From NCBI GenBank assembly GCA_025462645.1, contig JAOAPB010000072.1, positions 1 to 64,000 on the forward strand: a stretch of 64,000 bases of DNA, in the 5' to 3' direction. The notes under the pieces are model-generated. The model saw nothing but the letters and a program-made list of their open reading frames with translations, had not been told where the DNA came from and did not search any database. Source of the DNA: Edaphobacter sp. (GTDB taxonomy: Bacteria; Acidobacteriota; Terriglobia; Terriglobales; Acidobacteriaceae). This document shows positions 1 to 9,302 of this stretch, piece after piece. The stretch's first letter is position 1. Every line of letters begins with the position of its first letter. The translations under genes and the position numbers were made by a program.

Positions 1-132
1 CTCGGTTGCAATGCTCTTAAGGTCGCAGGTCAGAACCCATATGCGGGCCCACACAATGCAACGCAATTCCTGAATCCTGCGGCCTTTGCGAATCCATCCT
101 CAGCGGCCACTGGAATCGCCGCGCTCGACAGT
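1..132 (+). pseudogene. C-terminal stub of a TonB-dependent receptor (partial at window edge)
   Basis: The frame is open from base 1 and reads straight into the sulfatase start at 133 with no stop. It contains NPYAGPHNATQFLNPAAFAN, a signature I associate with the late plug/barrel part of acidobacterial Oar-like TonB receptors. In that family another 60 or more residues normally follow, ending in a C-terminal aromatic beta strand. Here the receptor reading breaks off about 10 residues before the sulfatase methionine. I read it as a truncated gene whose 3' end was deleted. The upstream part lies outside the window. Confidence 0.6.
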
Positions 133-1572
133 ATGGAAAGTCGCAGATCGTTTCTCAAGGGCACCGTGGCAGCCGCCGTAGCTGCCGCGGCTCCTGTAGC
201 CGCCGAAGTGCAACGCAAAAGAAGCACTGCGAAACCGTCAACGCCGCCCAACATTATCCTCTATCTCGCCGACCAGTTTCGCTGGGATTTCGTCGGAGCC
301 AACGGCCGCAATAGTTCAACCCGCACTCCCAATATCGACGCGCTTGCAGCACGTGGTAAAAACTTTACCCAGACTGTCACGAACCAGCCCGTCTGCGCTC
401 CCGCCCGTTCGGTACTCTTCACCAGCCGCTATGCCACTGAGACCGGCGTCTGGCACAACGGCCTCCCGCTCGATAAATCGCTCCCTACACTCGCCGGGGA
501 ACTACGTAAGGCAGGCTACTCGGCGAACCTCATCGGCAAATGGCATCTCGCTCTCGGAAGAGCAGCCGACGGCGGCAGCGCGGGACCGGTGAAGGCCGAA
601 GATCGCGGCGGCTTCCTGGATCTTTGGGAAGGCGCGAATGCCATCGAAAACACCTCGCACCCCTACGAAGGAACCATCTGGGATCGCGATAACAAAGAGA
701 TCAGCTACAAGGATGAGTACCGCGTCGACTTCCTCACCGATCGGGCCGAGCGCTTCCTGCGCCAGAAGCAAGACAAGCCATTCTTCCTGTTCATCTCGCA
801 GCTTGAACCGCACCAGCAGAATGACATGCATCAGCCGATTGCGCCAAAGGGTGCGGCCGCGCGCTTTCTCAACGCCACGGTTCCAGACGATCTCCGCGCC
901 CAGCCGGGCTTCTGGCAGTCGCAGTTGCCCGACTACTACGGCTGCATCGAGGCGATCGACGCCTCGGTTGGCCGCGTACGCAAGATCCTCGAAGAAGAGC
1001 ATCTAGCCGAGAACACCATCTTCGTCTTCATCAGCGATCACGGCTGCCACTTCGGAACGCGTAATCAGGAGTACAAGCGCAGCACGCACAATAGCTCGAT
1101 CCGCGTCCCGCTCATCATAGACGGGCCCGGCTTCCGCGGCACCCAGCAGATTCCCGAACTCGTCGGCCTGATCGATGTCGCGCCCACCTTGCTCGAAGCC
1201 GCTGGCGTCCCTGTGCCATCTACGTGGAAAGGACACAGTGTCCTCCCGCTCCTCAATGACCCTGAGGCAAGACAGCATTGGCCAAACCAGCAACTCATCC
1301 AGATTAGCGAATCAATGACTGGACGCGCGATCCGCACGCCAGACTGGACCTACTGCGTCGCCGACATCTCCGGCGCAAAAGAGGCAGCCGCCAAAACCTA
1401 CACCGAGTATCAGATCTATGATCAACGTGCAGACCCGAACGAACTGGTAAACCTCGCCGGACGGAAGGAATATCGTATAAAGGCGGACGAGTTGCGCGAT
1501 CAACTGAAGAGCTTGCTCGTTGCAGCGGGAGAACCCGAGCCGGAGATCGTGCCGGCTAAACTGTACCCGTAG
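133..1572 (+). CDS. Tat-exported arylsulfatase-type sulfatase
   Basis: A 479-residue type I sulfatase that should hydrolyse a sulfate ester outside the cytoplasm; the substrate is unknown. The N-terminus RRSFLKG followed by an Ala-rich stretch is a twin-arginine signal. C88-A-P-A-R92 is the CxPxR motif whose Cys is oxidised to formylglycine. Metal- and sulfate-binding elements include LADQFRWD near 45-52, GKWH just after residue 130 and SDHG near 300. The gene for the modifying enzyme follows after 11 bases. No Shine-Dalgarno sequence is visible before ATG 133, because the upstream DNA is the receptor stub, so its promoter may have been replaced by a deletion. Family assignment is firm; start and expression are less certain. 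Confidence 0.9.
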   Translation: MESRRSFLKGTVAAAVAAAAPVAAEVQRKRSTAKPSTPPNIILYLADQFRWDFVGANGRNSSTRTPNIDALAARGKNFTQTVTNQPVCAPARSVLFTSRYATETGVWHNGLPLDKSLPTLAGELRKAGYSANLIGKWHLALGRAADGGSAGPVKAEDRGGFLDLWEGANAIENTSHPYEGTIWDRDNKEISYKDEYRVDFLTDRAERFLRQKQDKPFFLFISQLEPHQQNDMHQPIAPKGAAARFLNATVPDDLRAQPGFWQSQLPDYYGCIEAIDASVGRVRKILEEEHLAENTIFVFISDHGCHFGTRNQEYKRSTHNSSIRVPLIIDGPGFRGTQQIPELVGLIDVAPTLLEAAGVPVPSTWKGHSVLPLLNDPEARQHWPNQQLIQISESMTGRAIRTPDWTYCVADISGAKEAAAKTYTEYQIYDQRADPNELVNLAGRKEYRIKADELRDQLKSLLVAAGEPEPEIVPAKLYP

Positions 1573-1583
1573 TCAGAGACTGT

Positions 1584-2624
1584 ATGAAAAATGAAATTCC
1601 GCAAAACGTCAGCGGGGCCTCCCGGGAGGAGCACAGCAGCAATGCGGCCAAGCCGCGATCCTGCTGTGCTCCTCGTCTTCATCGAGATGAGCTCGTATCG
1701 CATGCAACGCCTGTCCTTGCTCCATCCGTCGAAACCCGCGATAGAGTTCCGGACTCGAATCGCTCAGTCATCTCGCTCCCCGATGGCAACTTCCTCATGG
1801 GCACGAACTATGCCCACGGCTTTCCCGCTGACGGCGAAGGCCCAGTTCGTCCAGTGTCGCTCTCAGCCTTCGACATCGACACCTTCCCGGTCACCAACGA
1901 GGATTTCGCTGCCTTCATCGTCGCAACCAACTACCGCACCGAGGCCGAACTCTTCGGCTGGTCGTTTGTCTTCTGGTCTCATATTCCAGAGACTCGCTTC
2001 GAGGCCCTCGTCGAAGACACCGCCGCGCACACACCCTGGTGGTGCAAAGTTCCCGGTGCAACTTGGAACCGGCCCGAGGGTCCAGGTTCCGACATTGAGG
2101 ATCGGCTGAACCATCCGGTCGTCCATGTCTCATGGAACGACGCCGTTGCGTACTCCACGTGGGCATCAAAACAACTTCCCACTGAGGCTCAGTGGGAGTA
2201 TGCGGCACGCGGTGGACTGGAACAGAAGCTTTATCCGTGGGGCGACGACCTCACCCCCGAGGGCGAGCATCGCTGCAACATATGGCAGGGCCAGTTCCCT
2301 GTGGAGGACACCGCCGAAGACAGTTTCGCTGGAAGCTGCCCGGTTGACGCGTTTCCTCCCAATGGCTACGGCATCTACTCGGCTACCGGCAATGTGTGGG
2401 AGTGGTGCGCCGACTGGTTCCACACCGATTTTTCCCAGGGGGCGACATCACCCGATCCATCAGGACCGAACACCGGCCAAACCAAGGTGATGAAAGGTGG
2501 ATCATTCCTCTGTCACGCGTCCTATTGCAACCGCTACCGAGTTGCTGCCCGAACATCCAACACACCAGATAGTTCAGCTTCAAACATCGGCTTCCGATGC
2601 GCGCGAAAAAAATCGGAAGCGTAA
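1584..2624 (+). CDS. Formylglycine-generating enzyme (sulfatase-modifying factor, SUMF1/FGE family)
   Basis: A 346-residue protein that converts the Cys of the sulfatase CxPxR motif to formylglycine, using oxygen and copper in bacterial members. The family signature is strong: HPVVHVSWNDAVAY near 177-190, LPTEAQWEYAARGG near 198-211, GNVWEWCADW near 269-278, and C310-HASY-C315-NRYR, which carries the two catalytic Cys equivalent to human C336/C341. TPDSSASNIGFRCA closes the fold. The N-terminal CCAPR is also common in bacterial FGEs. It lies 11 bases behind the sulfatase, so the two are probably cotranscribed and form an enzyme/activator pair. An imperfect hairpin lies about 80 bases downstream. 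Confidence 0.93.
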   Translation: MKNEIPQNVSGASREEHSSNAAKPRSCCAPRLHRDELVSHATPVLAPSVETRDRVPDSNRSVISLPDGNFLMGTNYAHGFPADGEGPVRPVSLSAFDIDTFPVTNEDFAAFIVATNYRTEAELFGWSFVFWSHIPETRFEALVEDTAAHTPWWCKVPGATWNRPEGPGSDIEDRLNHPVVHVSWNDAVAYSTWASKQLPTEAQWEYAARGGLEQKLYPWGDDLTPEGEHRCNIWQGQFPVEDTAEDSFAGSCPVDAFPPNGYGIYSATGNVWEWCADWFHTDFSQGATSPDPSGPNTGQTKVMKGGSFLCHASYCNRYRVAARTSNTPDSSASNIGFRCARKKSEA

Positions 2625-2703
2625 AATGAGCCATGGAAATGGCAGACTGTGGAAAGTACGGAAGGCCATAAACTGGCTTCCCACCCTTCCCACAGCCTTT
2701 TGG

Positions 2704-2722
2704 GAAATCCCTTCGGGATTTC
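2704..2722 (+). terminator. Hairpin downstream of the FGE gene
   Basis: GAAATCCC and GGGATTTC form a perfect 8-bp stem around a TTC loop, 80 bases after the FGE stop. There is no T run after it, so intrinsic termination is only possible, not shown. Confidence 0.35.
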
Positions 2723-2855
2723 TACATTGTCACGGCTTCGACGACGAGCCTATCTCTCCTAACACCCGTCCTACGGACAGCAAATCCTCAGCCTTCACCG
2801 CCGCAAGGGGCTTGTAATGGATGCGAATCCAAGTCAGGTACAGCGTACTCTATAA

Positions 2856-3098
2856 CCCGTAGCGCATCGAATACGCCTGCACAAAGCGAGGATGCTGATG
2901 GTGCAGGAGTCGATAGGCGCATCGCTTGCGGCGGAGCATGTTGGTTACGACAGTCCCTCGCAATTTAGCACGAGTTTCAAGCGCTTATTCGGGGCTCCAC
3001 CCGCAGACGAAGCGCAGAGGCTAAGAGCCGCTTTGGGTTTCAAAGACCAGGTGTCGGCAGCAAGCCCAGGCCCTATCTTTGCCGCAAATAAACCATAA
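2856..3098 (+). pseudogene. Remnant of an AraC-family regulator (C-terminal helix-turn-helix only)
   Basis: After an in-frame stop at 2853-2855 the frame reads RLHKARMLMVQE, then HVGYDSPSQFS and FKRLFGAPP, which is the second helix-turn-helix of AraC/XylS proteins. The N-terminal effector domain and first HTH are absent, and no start with a ribosome site precedes the fragment. An ATG at 2892 would give a 68-residue protein lacking half of the DNA-binding domain. I call it a decayed gene. Confidence 0.6.
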
Positions 3099-3292
3099 CT
3101 TTGCCGGTGAATGTCCTGCGCTGTGACTATCGGTTTCGCTCAGATGCCTGTTAAGCACGTCGGCTATCAAGCTTTCCGGTAGGCGCCAGCGAGCCGCAGT
3201 TGCGGCAAGGAAATCGTTTAGCGCGCTTCTATAGACAGACTGCCCGTGCACCCGCGTGGGATGAAAAAGTGAACGGGAAATCTGCGACAAAG

Positions 3293-4180
3293 TTATGGGG
3301 TTTCCAAAGGATTACGGGCGCATACCGCGAATGCCTTCACATCTATTTGATTGGGTAAATTACCCAGGCCATAGTAGCGGTGACAGAGACCACGCTCACT
3401 GACAGAAACAATCCTGATTCCGGAGGTGGCGTCGCCTAGCGGTCTTCCTATTGGACCAGTCGTAACCATCTCAAAGGCATCATCTTTTCCCATGGAATTC
3501 TGATGGAAATGTCCGGCAAAGGCATATCGTACACCGCTATCCTTGAGGATCTTCAAATATCGGATACGAGCTTCGTGAGGGATATTGAAATACTGATCCT
3601 GCTCGTCGGCATTATGCAGGAACCAAGGAATATGTTGGAAGACCACGATCCATTGAACGTGTTCGGCAACCGCCTTCTTCAACTCTCCTTCAAGCCACTC
3701 ACGTTGTCTGGCCTCCTCGTCCATCACTTTCTCTGGATGTTGAATGATGCTCGAGTTGAGCACGATCCCCTCTATCGCACCATTGCGGAAGCTGTAGTAA
3801 TCCCTACCGAAGACCTGCCGGTACGCCGCCAGGCTTTCCGGCGTAGGAACGTTACCAACGTCGTGATTGCCGGCAATGCTGTAGAGAGGAATGCCCTGAT
3901 CAAGCTTATGCGTAATATGCAGATACTCTTCGATCTGTGCCTTATCCCCCGGCTTGTTCACCAGATCTCCACTCATGACAACGAAAGCTGGGTGAAGGCG
4001 GTTCGCAGTCGAGATTGCGAACTCAAGGTTAGCGCTTTCCTGGGCAAAGCTTGCATTTGCGGTATACATACCAAACTGAGGGTCTGACATCTGAAGAAAG
4101 AACAGATCCTGCCCGCTGGCGACTCCTGGTACAACCAGCCCTATACCGATAACAAAGAGACTCAACAAATTTTTCATCAT
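3293..4180 (-). CDS. Exported calcineurin-like metallophosphoesterase (CPPED1-like)
   Basis: A 295-residue protein with a signal peptide (about residues 1-23, ending GVASGQ). The metallophosphoesterase motifs follow in order: SDPQFG near 32, SGDLVN near 69, AGNHDVG near 103, FQHIP near 182 and GHFHQN near 222. These form a dinuclear metal site. The DPQFG start resembles the CPPED1/CSTP1 subgroup, which includes protein phosphatases, but here it is probably periplasmic and the substrate is unknown. It sits 36 bases downstream of the TonB receptor gene on the same strand, so it is likely the last gene of the sigma/anti-sigma/receptor operon and may release phosphate from an imported ligand. Confidence 0.88.
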   Translation of the reverse strand: MMKNLLSLFVIGIGLVVPGVASGQDLFFLQMSDPQFGMYTANASFAQESANLEFAISTANRLHPAFVVMSGDLVNKPGDKAQIEEYLHITHKLDQGIPLYSIAGNHDVGNVPTPESLAAYRQVFGRDYYSFRNGAIEGIVLNSSIIQHPEKVMDEEARQREWLEGELKKAVAEHVQWIVVFQHIPWFLHNADEQDQYFNIPHEARIRYLKILKDSGVRYAFAGHFHQNSMGKDDAFEMVTTGPIGRPLGDATSGIRIVSVSERGLCHRYYGLGNLPNQIDVKAFAVCARNPLETP

Positions 4181-4216
4181 GACGATTAAGACCCTTCGTA
4201 GTATTCGACTCTGGAT

Positions 4217-7200
4217 CTAATAACTAATCCGCATACCTAGCTGCAAGACGCGAGGATTGCTTCCTCCGAGAATACGTCCGAAGTTCGGATTTCCAACCGT
4301 GCTATTCGGGTCATCAAGAAGAGGTGTATTCGTCAGGTTGAATGCCTCGGCGCGGAACTGGATCTTGAGATTTTCACCGACGTACTGTGATCGATCCAAC
4401 CCCAGGTCATAGTCGAAATTTACGCGTGTGCGGATGTCCGGCTCATTGCGGCTATCCGTGCCCAGTGTAAAAGGCGCAGGAATCTGGAAAGCCGAGGTAT
4501 CGAACCAGGCATCACGTGTCTTCGGAGACTTTGTCTGCCTGCCGCTGTGCAACTTGTCGGCATGGGAGGTGAAGCCGGAAACATTCGATACATTAGGCGA
4601 AGTGATGCTAATGGGAAAGCCGCTCTGAACTCGGAGGACACCGTTCATCTGCCATCCACCCAACACCCACGATGCCGGCCCGCGCTGCAGAAAGCGCCGC
4701 TTGGGCCCGAACGGGAGATCGATAACGTGTGCAAGCGAAAAGGCATGGGGCGAGTCGAAGTCTCCAAGTGCCCTCGATGCACTCAGATTGGTTGGATCGG
4801 AGATATAGGAACGCCCACCAAATCGCTCTTGAACATTGTCGATCAGCTTGCTCCAGGTGTAGGAAGCCAACAGAGAGTAGCCGTTCGAAAACCGTTTATC
4901 CAGCTTAGCCGTCAGAGCGTGATAGATCGAGTCTCCAGCAGGATCGCGTTTTTGGCTTACTCCGACATATTGAGGATAGGGACGAAGCAATTGAACGCGT
5001 TGTACTGTTCTGGAACTGAGTGTCCCCGTGGTGATCTGTCCGTAGAAAGGATTCGCAACCTGCTGCAACAAGGAGTTTCCCTGACTTAGAACCGAGCTAC
5101 TGGGAAGATCTCTCTGTCGGTCGTTCCAAAGGTGCTCGCCGCGGCTGCCTGTGTAGCCTAGTTCTGCAACAAAGTCCTTCCCGGCCTGCTGCACGCTTGC
5201 AGTCCACTGATCGTTACGCGGCACAAGATAGGTCACATTGAAGAAGCTGCTGACACTCGTTCCAACGAGGCTCGATGGAGGCTGGCTCAAACCCGTGATA
5301 AAGGGATTCGATAGCGCGGCTCCAATAGGTGGCTTATATGGATTTACGTCCGGCTGTCCCATAAAAAGAGACGTAGTGGATTGGTAGCCGCTGCCGAACT
5401 CACTCGGAACCGCACCGACTCCGCCATTGCCTGGACTGAAGAAGGTACCATATCCAGCACGAAAGACCGTTCCAGGGTACACGGACCACGCAAAACCGAT
5501 GCGCGGACTAAAGTTCAGGTACTGTGAAACCGTTTGTCCTCGGCGACTGTCGCTTACAGGTGTAAGCAAGCCCTTCCTTCCTGTGACGGGATCGACTGCA
5601 TCCTGGTCAAAGTACGATAACTGATTATGCCGCTCAGTCCAGGGATTGCTGTGTTCGTAACGAAGGCCAACCTCGGCGGTGAGTGTTGGCGTCAACCGAA
5701 TCGTATCTTGGGCAAACCCGGCTGTATAGAACTGCTGCATAGCGAGCGACGGATCGATCGTAACGGAGCCGCTGGCAGGAACTCCAAGTAGAAGACTCGC
5801 CACCCCCCAGCCAGCGTTGGCACTTGCCTGTGCGGGATTCGGGCCCTGGGTATATGCGCGGGTAAAAGAGAAATCTCCAGCAGGCGTAAAGGGAGCTGTC
5901 GTGTTGTTATGAAAGACCTCCAGATCCGCTCCCACTTTGAAGATATTGCGGCCCTTCACCCAGGTCACGCTACCGAATACTTGGCGGTTTTCCTGGTGGC
6001 TGTGTCTATCCGCAGTCGTATCGGGCCCGATGGAAGCAGCATCTGCTGTCGTGACACGCGGAAAGAGCGAGGTCTTGACCGCTCCGCTAAAGGATGGCGA
6101 GAAACCCAACGATCCAAGATCGAATCCCAGACTTTTTGGAGTGCTATCGCTATTGCCGCGCGTAAAACTTACACGTACATCCATCAGCACTGATGGCGTA
6201 AATACGATATCGTCCGCAATCATCCCCGTGTAACTGGTTGTGATGACCGGCTCATATGCGGTAGAAGTCTGCCTTGGATAGGCGATATTGCCTGCAACCG
6301 TAGACTGATCGTTGCCGCTTTGCCTGCCGTATCGGATAAAGATATGTTGCTTCTCCCCAATATTCTGATCTCCGCGAATGAAAACTCTATTCATGTTATT
6401 GATGTCGGTCCCCGTCGCTTGATGATTGAGCAGGCCATTTCTTCCTGGCAGGTTTGGAAGGGGGAAGAACTTCAAGATGTTGAGTGCCGTTGGGTCGATG
6501 CGCGCTGTCGGGATGCGATTGTTCGGGAATGCTTTACGAGCATATGCTCCTGCATTCGCCGGGTCCGGGGCGCTGGTCGCAGGATCGTAGATCGAAATGA
6601 GATGCCCAGGAGTGGTATATGTCTGCGAAAAATCACCTTGCCGCTGCAGATCTGTTGGAACCGTATCGATGATGGTCTGTGGAGTGTGCTGACGGATTCC
6701 TTCGTAGTTGAAGAAGAAAAAAGTATGATTACGACCATCGTAAAGATGAGGAAGAATTACCGGCCCGCCGACGGCGACACCGAACTCATTGCGTTTGAAA
6801 GCTGCCCTTGGAAGACCGTTGAAATTGTTGGTGTAGGAATTGGCATTGAAAGCATCATTGCGGATGAACTCATAAATGGCGCCGTGAAACTGATTTGTTC
6901 CGGACCGGCTGATTCCATTGAGAACGCCTCCGCCTGCCCGGCCATACTCTGACGAGTAGGAACTCAACTGGACCTTGACCTCCTCGACCGCTTCCAATGG
7001 CACAGTGTACGAGATATCGTTTGTCGTAGAGTTGAGCACATCGGCCCCATCGAGCAGGACTCCGTTGGTATTCGACCGCCCTCCGTTGATAGACGCCCCC
7101 GAACCAGCATTTCCATGGATCACAACCCCAGGAGAAAGTTCTACCAGCGTATAGGGATTGCGTCCGAGCAATGGCAGTTCGCGGAAGCTTTGGGATTCGA

Positions 7201-7594
7201 TCGTCGTCCCCAAACTTGCTGACGCCGTATCGAGTTGCACAACGTTGTCGCTTACAGTCACCGTATCCTGGGCCTTTCCGACGGGAAGCACAAAATCGGC
7301 TTCGACCGCCTGGGCGACTTGCAGGACAATATTGGTCCTGCTGACGGTTTCAAATCCCTCGGCGCGAACGGTGAGTATATACCGGCCTGGCTGGAGTTCC
7401 GAGGCAGAATAGTACCCGCTGCCATTCGAAGTCGCAGTACGAAGGACACCCGTGTCTGTACCAAGAACTTTCACCGTAGCATTTTGAATTACAGCCCCGG
7501 ATGGATCCTTCAACAAGCCGGAGATACTCGCATTTTGAGCACAAAGAGGAAGAGAGAAGAGAAACAATAAGATCGGTAACACTATACGGCGCAC
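4217..7594 (-). CDS. TonB-dependent receptor, Oar-like, with carboxypeptidase-regulatory domain
   Basis: An outer-membrane receptor of about 1125 residues. It has a signal peptide (RRIVLPILLFLFSLPLCAQ), then a carboxypeptidase-regulatory-like Ig fold (ISGLLKDPSGAVIQNATV), a plug domain (RELPLLGRNPYTLVELSPG, then INGGRSNTNGVLLDGADV) and a long beta barrel ending in Arg-Ile-Ser-Tyr. The frame extends to TTG 7612, but GTG 7594 is preceded by AAAGGA at about 8 bases and starts exactly at the signal peptide, so I use it. The gene lies directly downstream of its sigma/anti-sigma pair. This suggests regulated uptake of a large substrate such as a saccharide, siderophore or peptide, but the sequence does not say which. 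Confidence 0.92.
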   Translation of the reverse strand: MRRIVLPILLFLFSLPLCAQNASISGLLKDPSGAVIQNATVKVLGTDTGVLRTATSNGSGYYSASELQPGRYILTVRAEGFETVSRTNIVLQVAQAVEADFVLPVGKAQDTVTVSDNVVQLDTASASLGTTIESQSFRELPLLGRNPYTLVELSPGVVIHGNAGSGASINGGRSNTNGVLLDGADVLNSTTNDISYTVPLEAVEEVKVQLSSYSSEYGRAGGGVLNGISRSGTNQFHGAIYEFIRNDAFNANSYTNNFNGLPRAAFKRNEFGVAVGGPVILPHLYDGRNHTFFFFNYEGIRQHTPQTIIDTVPTDLQRQGDFSQTYTTPGHLISIYDPATSAPDPANAGAYARKAFPNNRIPTARIDPTALNILKFFPLPNLPGRNGLLNHQATGTDINNMNRVFIRGDQNIGEKQHIFIRYGRQSGNDQSTVAGNIAYPRQTSTAYEPVITTSYTGMIADDIVFTPSVLMDVRVSFTRGNSDSTPKSLGFDLGSLGFSPSFSGAVKTSLFPRVTTADAASIGPDTTADRHSHQENRQVFGSVTWVKGRNIFKVGADLEVFHNNTTAPFTPAGDFSFTRAYTQGPNPAQASANAGWGVASLLLGVPASGSVTIDPSLAMQQFYTAGFAQDTIRLTPTLTAEVGLRYEHSNPWTERHNQLSYFDQDAVDPVTGRKGLLTPVSDSRRGQTVSQYLNFSPRIGFAWSVYPGTVFRAGYGTFFSPGNGGVGAVPSEFGSGYQSTTSLFMGQPDVNPYKPPIGAALSNPFITGLSQPPSSLVGTSVSSFFNVTYLVPRNDQWTASVQQAGKDFVAELGYTGSRGEHLWNDRQRDLPSSSVLSQGNSLLQQVANPFYGQITTGTLSSRTVQRVQLLRPYPQYVGVSQKRDPAGDSIYHALTAKLDKRFSNGYSLLASYTWSKLIDNVQERFGGRSYISDPTNLSASRALGDFDSPHAFSLAHVIDLPFGPKRRFLQRGPASWVLGGWQMNGVLRVQSGFPISITSPNVSNVSGFTSHADKLHSGRQTKSPKTRDAWFDTSAFQIPAPFTLGTDSRNEPDIRTRVNFDYDLGLDRSQYVGENLKIQFRAEAFNLTNTPLLDDPNSTVGNPNFGRILGGSNPRVLQLGMRISY

Positions 7595-7628
7595 AGGAGA
7601 TTGTCCTTTCAATGCTAAGAGAATGCCT

Positions 7629-9302
7629 TTAATGAAACGAGACAGATTGATGGAGAGACGCGACGGCGCTCTTCGAGTCGATTAGTCGCCGCCTGAGGTC
7701 TTGGGCTGCTTCTTCTGCGGTTGGAATGGTTCCAGTGCCATTGGTCCCGCTCAGACCTGCAAGGATGGTCTCGTGCAGACTACGGACGGAGAGCAGGGTA
7801 ATATTGGCAGACTGCTGCCAGGATTCGCCGGTATCAAGCTGAGGAATTGCTGTGTGGGAGTTTCCCAGGATGCGGGAGATTCCTGAATCAATTTGGTCGA
7901 GCCGCCGACTAAGCTCTTCATAATGGGACTGAACGAGAAGATTGAGCATTTGCTTTGAACTGGGACTTAAAAGACGTATCTGCCGTTCGTTATAGCGTTC
8001 CGCAAGATGCTGAAGTGCCCAGGCGTTCTCTGTCGCAGATTCTGTCGAGGTCAATATCGAATTGACGAATTCGATTCGCTCATCGAAGTTAGGAATGGCG
8101 CCGGAAAGCTTCCCCCCAAGAGGAATGGTTGGCACATTCTGTGCCGGAGCGCCTCTGGTTAGTCCATGTGTCAATCGAGGAGCAGGTGCGGCGCCAAGAG
8201 GACGAAGATCGATGCGAACCCATGGGACTGTAGCAAGTACCTGCTTGATCTGTTCTTCGCGTGCTCTCGACTCTGTGCGGCCGACGATCAGTATGGCTCT
8301 CGAACTTGGCTGTACCCGTAGCTCCTCTCCCATATCCGCACCGATCTGATGCATTGCGACTCGCGCCATCAACTCACTCTGCGCAAGTTCGGCGGGTGTG
8401 GGTTTGGGCTGAGCTGCCGGCTCGTTCAAAGGATTCGCGGGAGCGCCTTCCGGGATGCGCGAGATAGAATACTCAGAAGCAAATTCAGTCCGCGCGACCT
8501 CGGAAATCGTAATCAAGTCTCCCTGCCTTGTTTCCAACCTCTCCTCAACAGGCCAATAATCATGCTCCCGGACAACAAAATGTGCCCGCACGATTTCTCC
8601 CGCTCCCCGGTTTTCGGTTGTGAGGTCGAGATTGTCTCCAACATGATCGATCGAGTCTGTCTTGCGGGACAGAGCGTTGCGCCAGCGCGCGAATTGCCGC
8701 GCATCGAGCGGCTCACTCAGATCAAAGGCCAATCGCCGAGAGAGTGTGTCGAGCTCGGGGTTCGCAACCGCGATACCTTCCGACTTAACTTGTCTGGTGG
8801 CGTGTCGAATCCATTTACGGTCACCCACGCGGTACTCGATCGCCTGATAGTGTGGCCCACTCTGGCTCTGTGTCTTAATCGCCCTGTTGACCAGGACTGA
8901 GGCCGAGAGAGTGGGAGCGAATGTAGTGCTTAAGAGGACGAACAGGATCGTCATCGTAGCCGTTGCGCTGATCCATACAGGTCGAGGAAACAGTTGCCAT
9001 AGCGGCAGATGCCGAATCCAACCGTGCTCCGCAGTGAGTGGAGCGTCAATAGCCTTGGCTTGAAGAAGTCTCTCAAGTTCAGCTTTGGGTCTTCCGATTG
9101 GCGGCAGGACTGCGTCGAGCTCCCGTCTTCTGAGTTGGACATATTGCGTAATCGTCCCTTCAATCTCGGCCATTCGTGCTCTGCAATCCCAACAGGTCTC
9201 CAGATGTCGGCGGATGGCGTCATGTTCGTGAGCATCCAGCTCGCCGTCAGCAGCCATGAGCAGCTCTCGTTCTGTCGAGTGGAACATCTTTCGCTCACTC
9301 AT
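7629..9302 (-). CDS. Membrane anti-sigma factor with N-terminal zinc-finger and long periplasmic domain
   Basis: 557 residues. The N-terminus is an anti-sigma (ZAS) domain with H33-x3-C37-x2-C40 in RRHLETCWDC. One membrane segment lies near 109-129. About 430 residues then face the periplasm, far more than the usual anti-sigma factor. Near 310-360 a stretch (RAILIVGRTESRAREEQIKQ) resembles a BON-like fold; the rest I do not recognise. The start overlaps the sigma gene stop by 8 bases, the usual arrangement for a translationally coupled sigma/anti-sigma pair. Inference: the large ectodomain senses the TonB receptor or an envelope signal and releases the sigma factor. Confidence 0.8.
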   Translation of the reverse strand: MSERKMFHSTERELLMAADGELDAHEHDAIRRHLETCWDCRARMAEIEGTITQYVQLRRRELDAVLPPIGRPKAELERLLQAKAIDAPLTAEHGWIRHLPLWQLFPRPVWISATATMTILFVLLSTTFAPTLSASVLVNRAIKTQSQSGPHYQAIEYRVGDRKWIRHATRQVKSEGIAVANPELDTLSRRLAFDLSEPLDARQFARWRNALSRKTDSIDHVGDNLDLTTENRGAGEIVRAHFVVREHDYWPVEERLETRQGDLITISEVARTEFASEYSISRIPEGAPANPLNEPAAQPKPTPAELAQSELMARVAMHQIGADMGEELRVQPSSRAILIVGRTESRAREEQIKQVLATVPWVRIDLRPLGAAPAPRLTHGLTRGAPAQNVPTIPLGGKLSGAIPNFDERIEFVNSILTSTESATENAWALQHLAERYNERQIRLLSPSSKQMLNLLVQSHYEELSRRLDQIDSGISRILGNSHTAIPQLDTGESWQQSANITLLSVRSLHETILAGLSGTNGTGTIPTAEEAAQDLRRRLIDSKSAVASLHQSVSFH

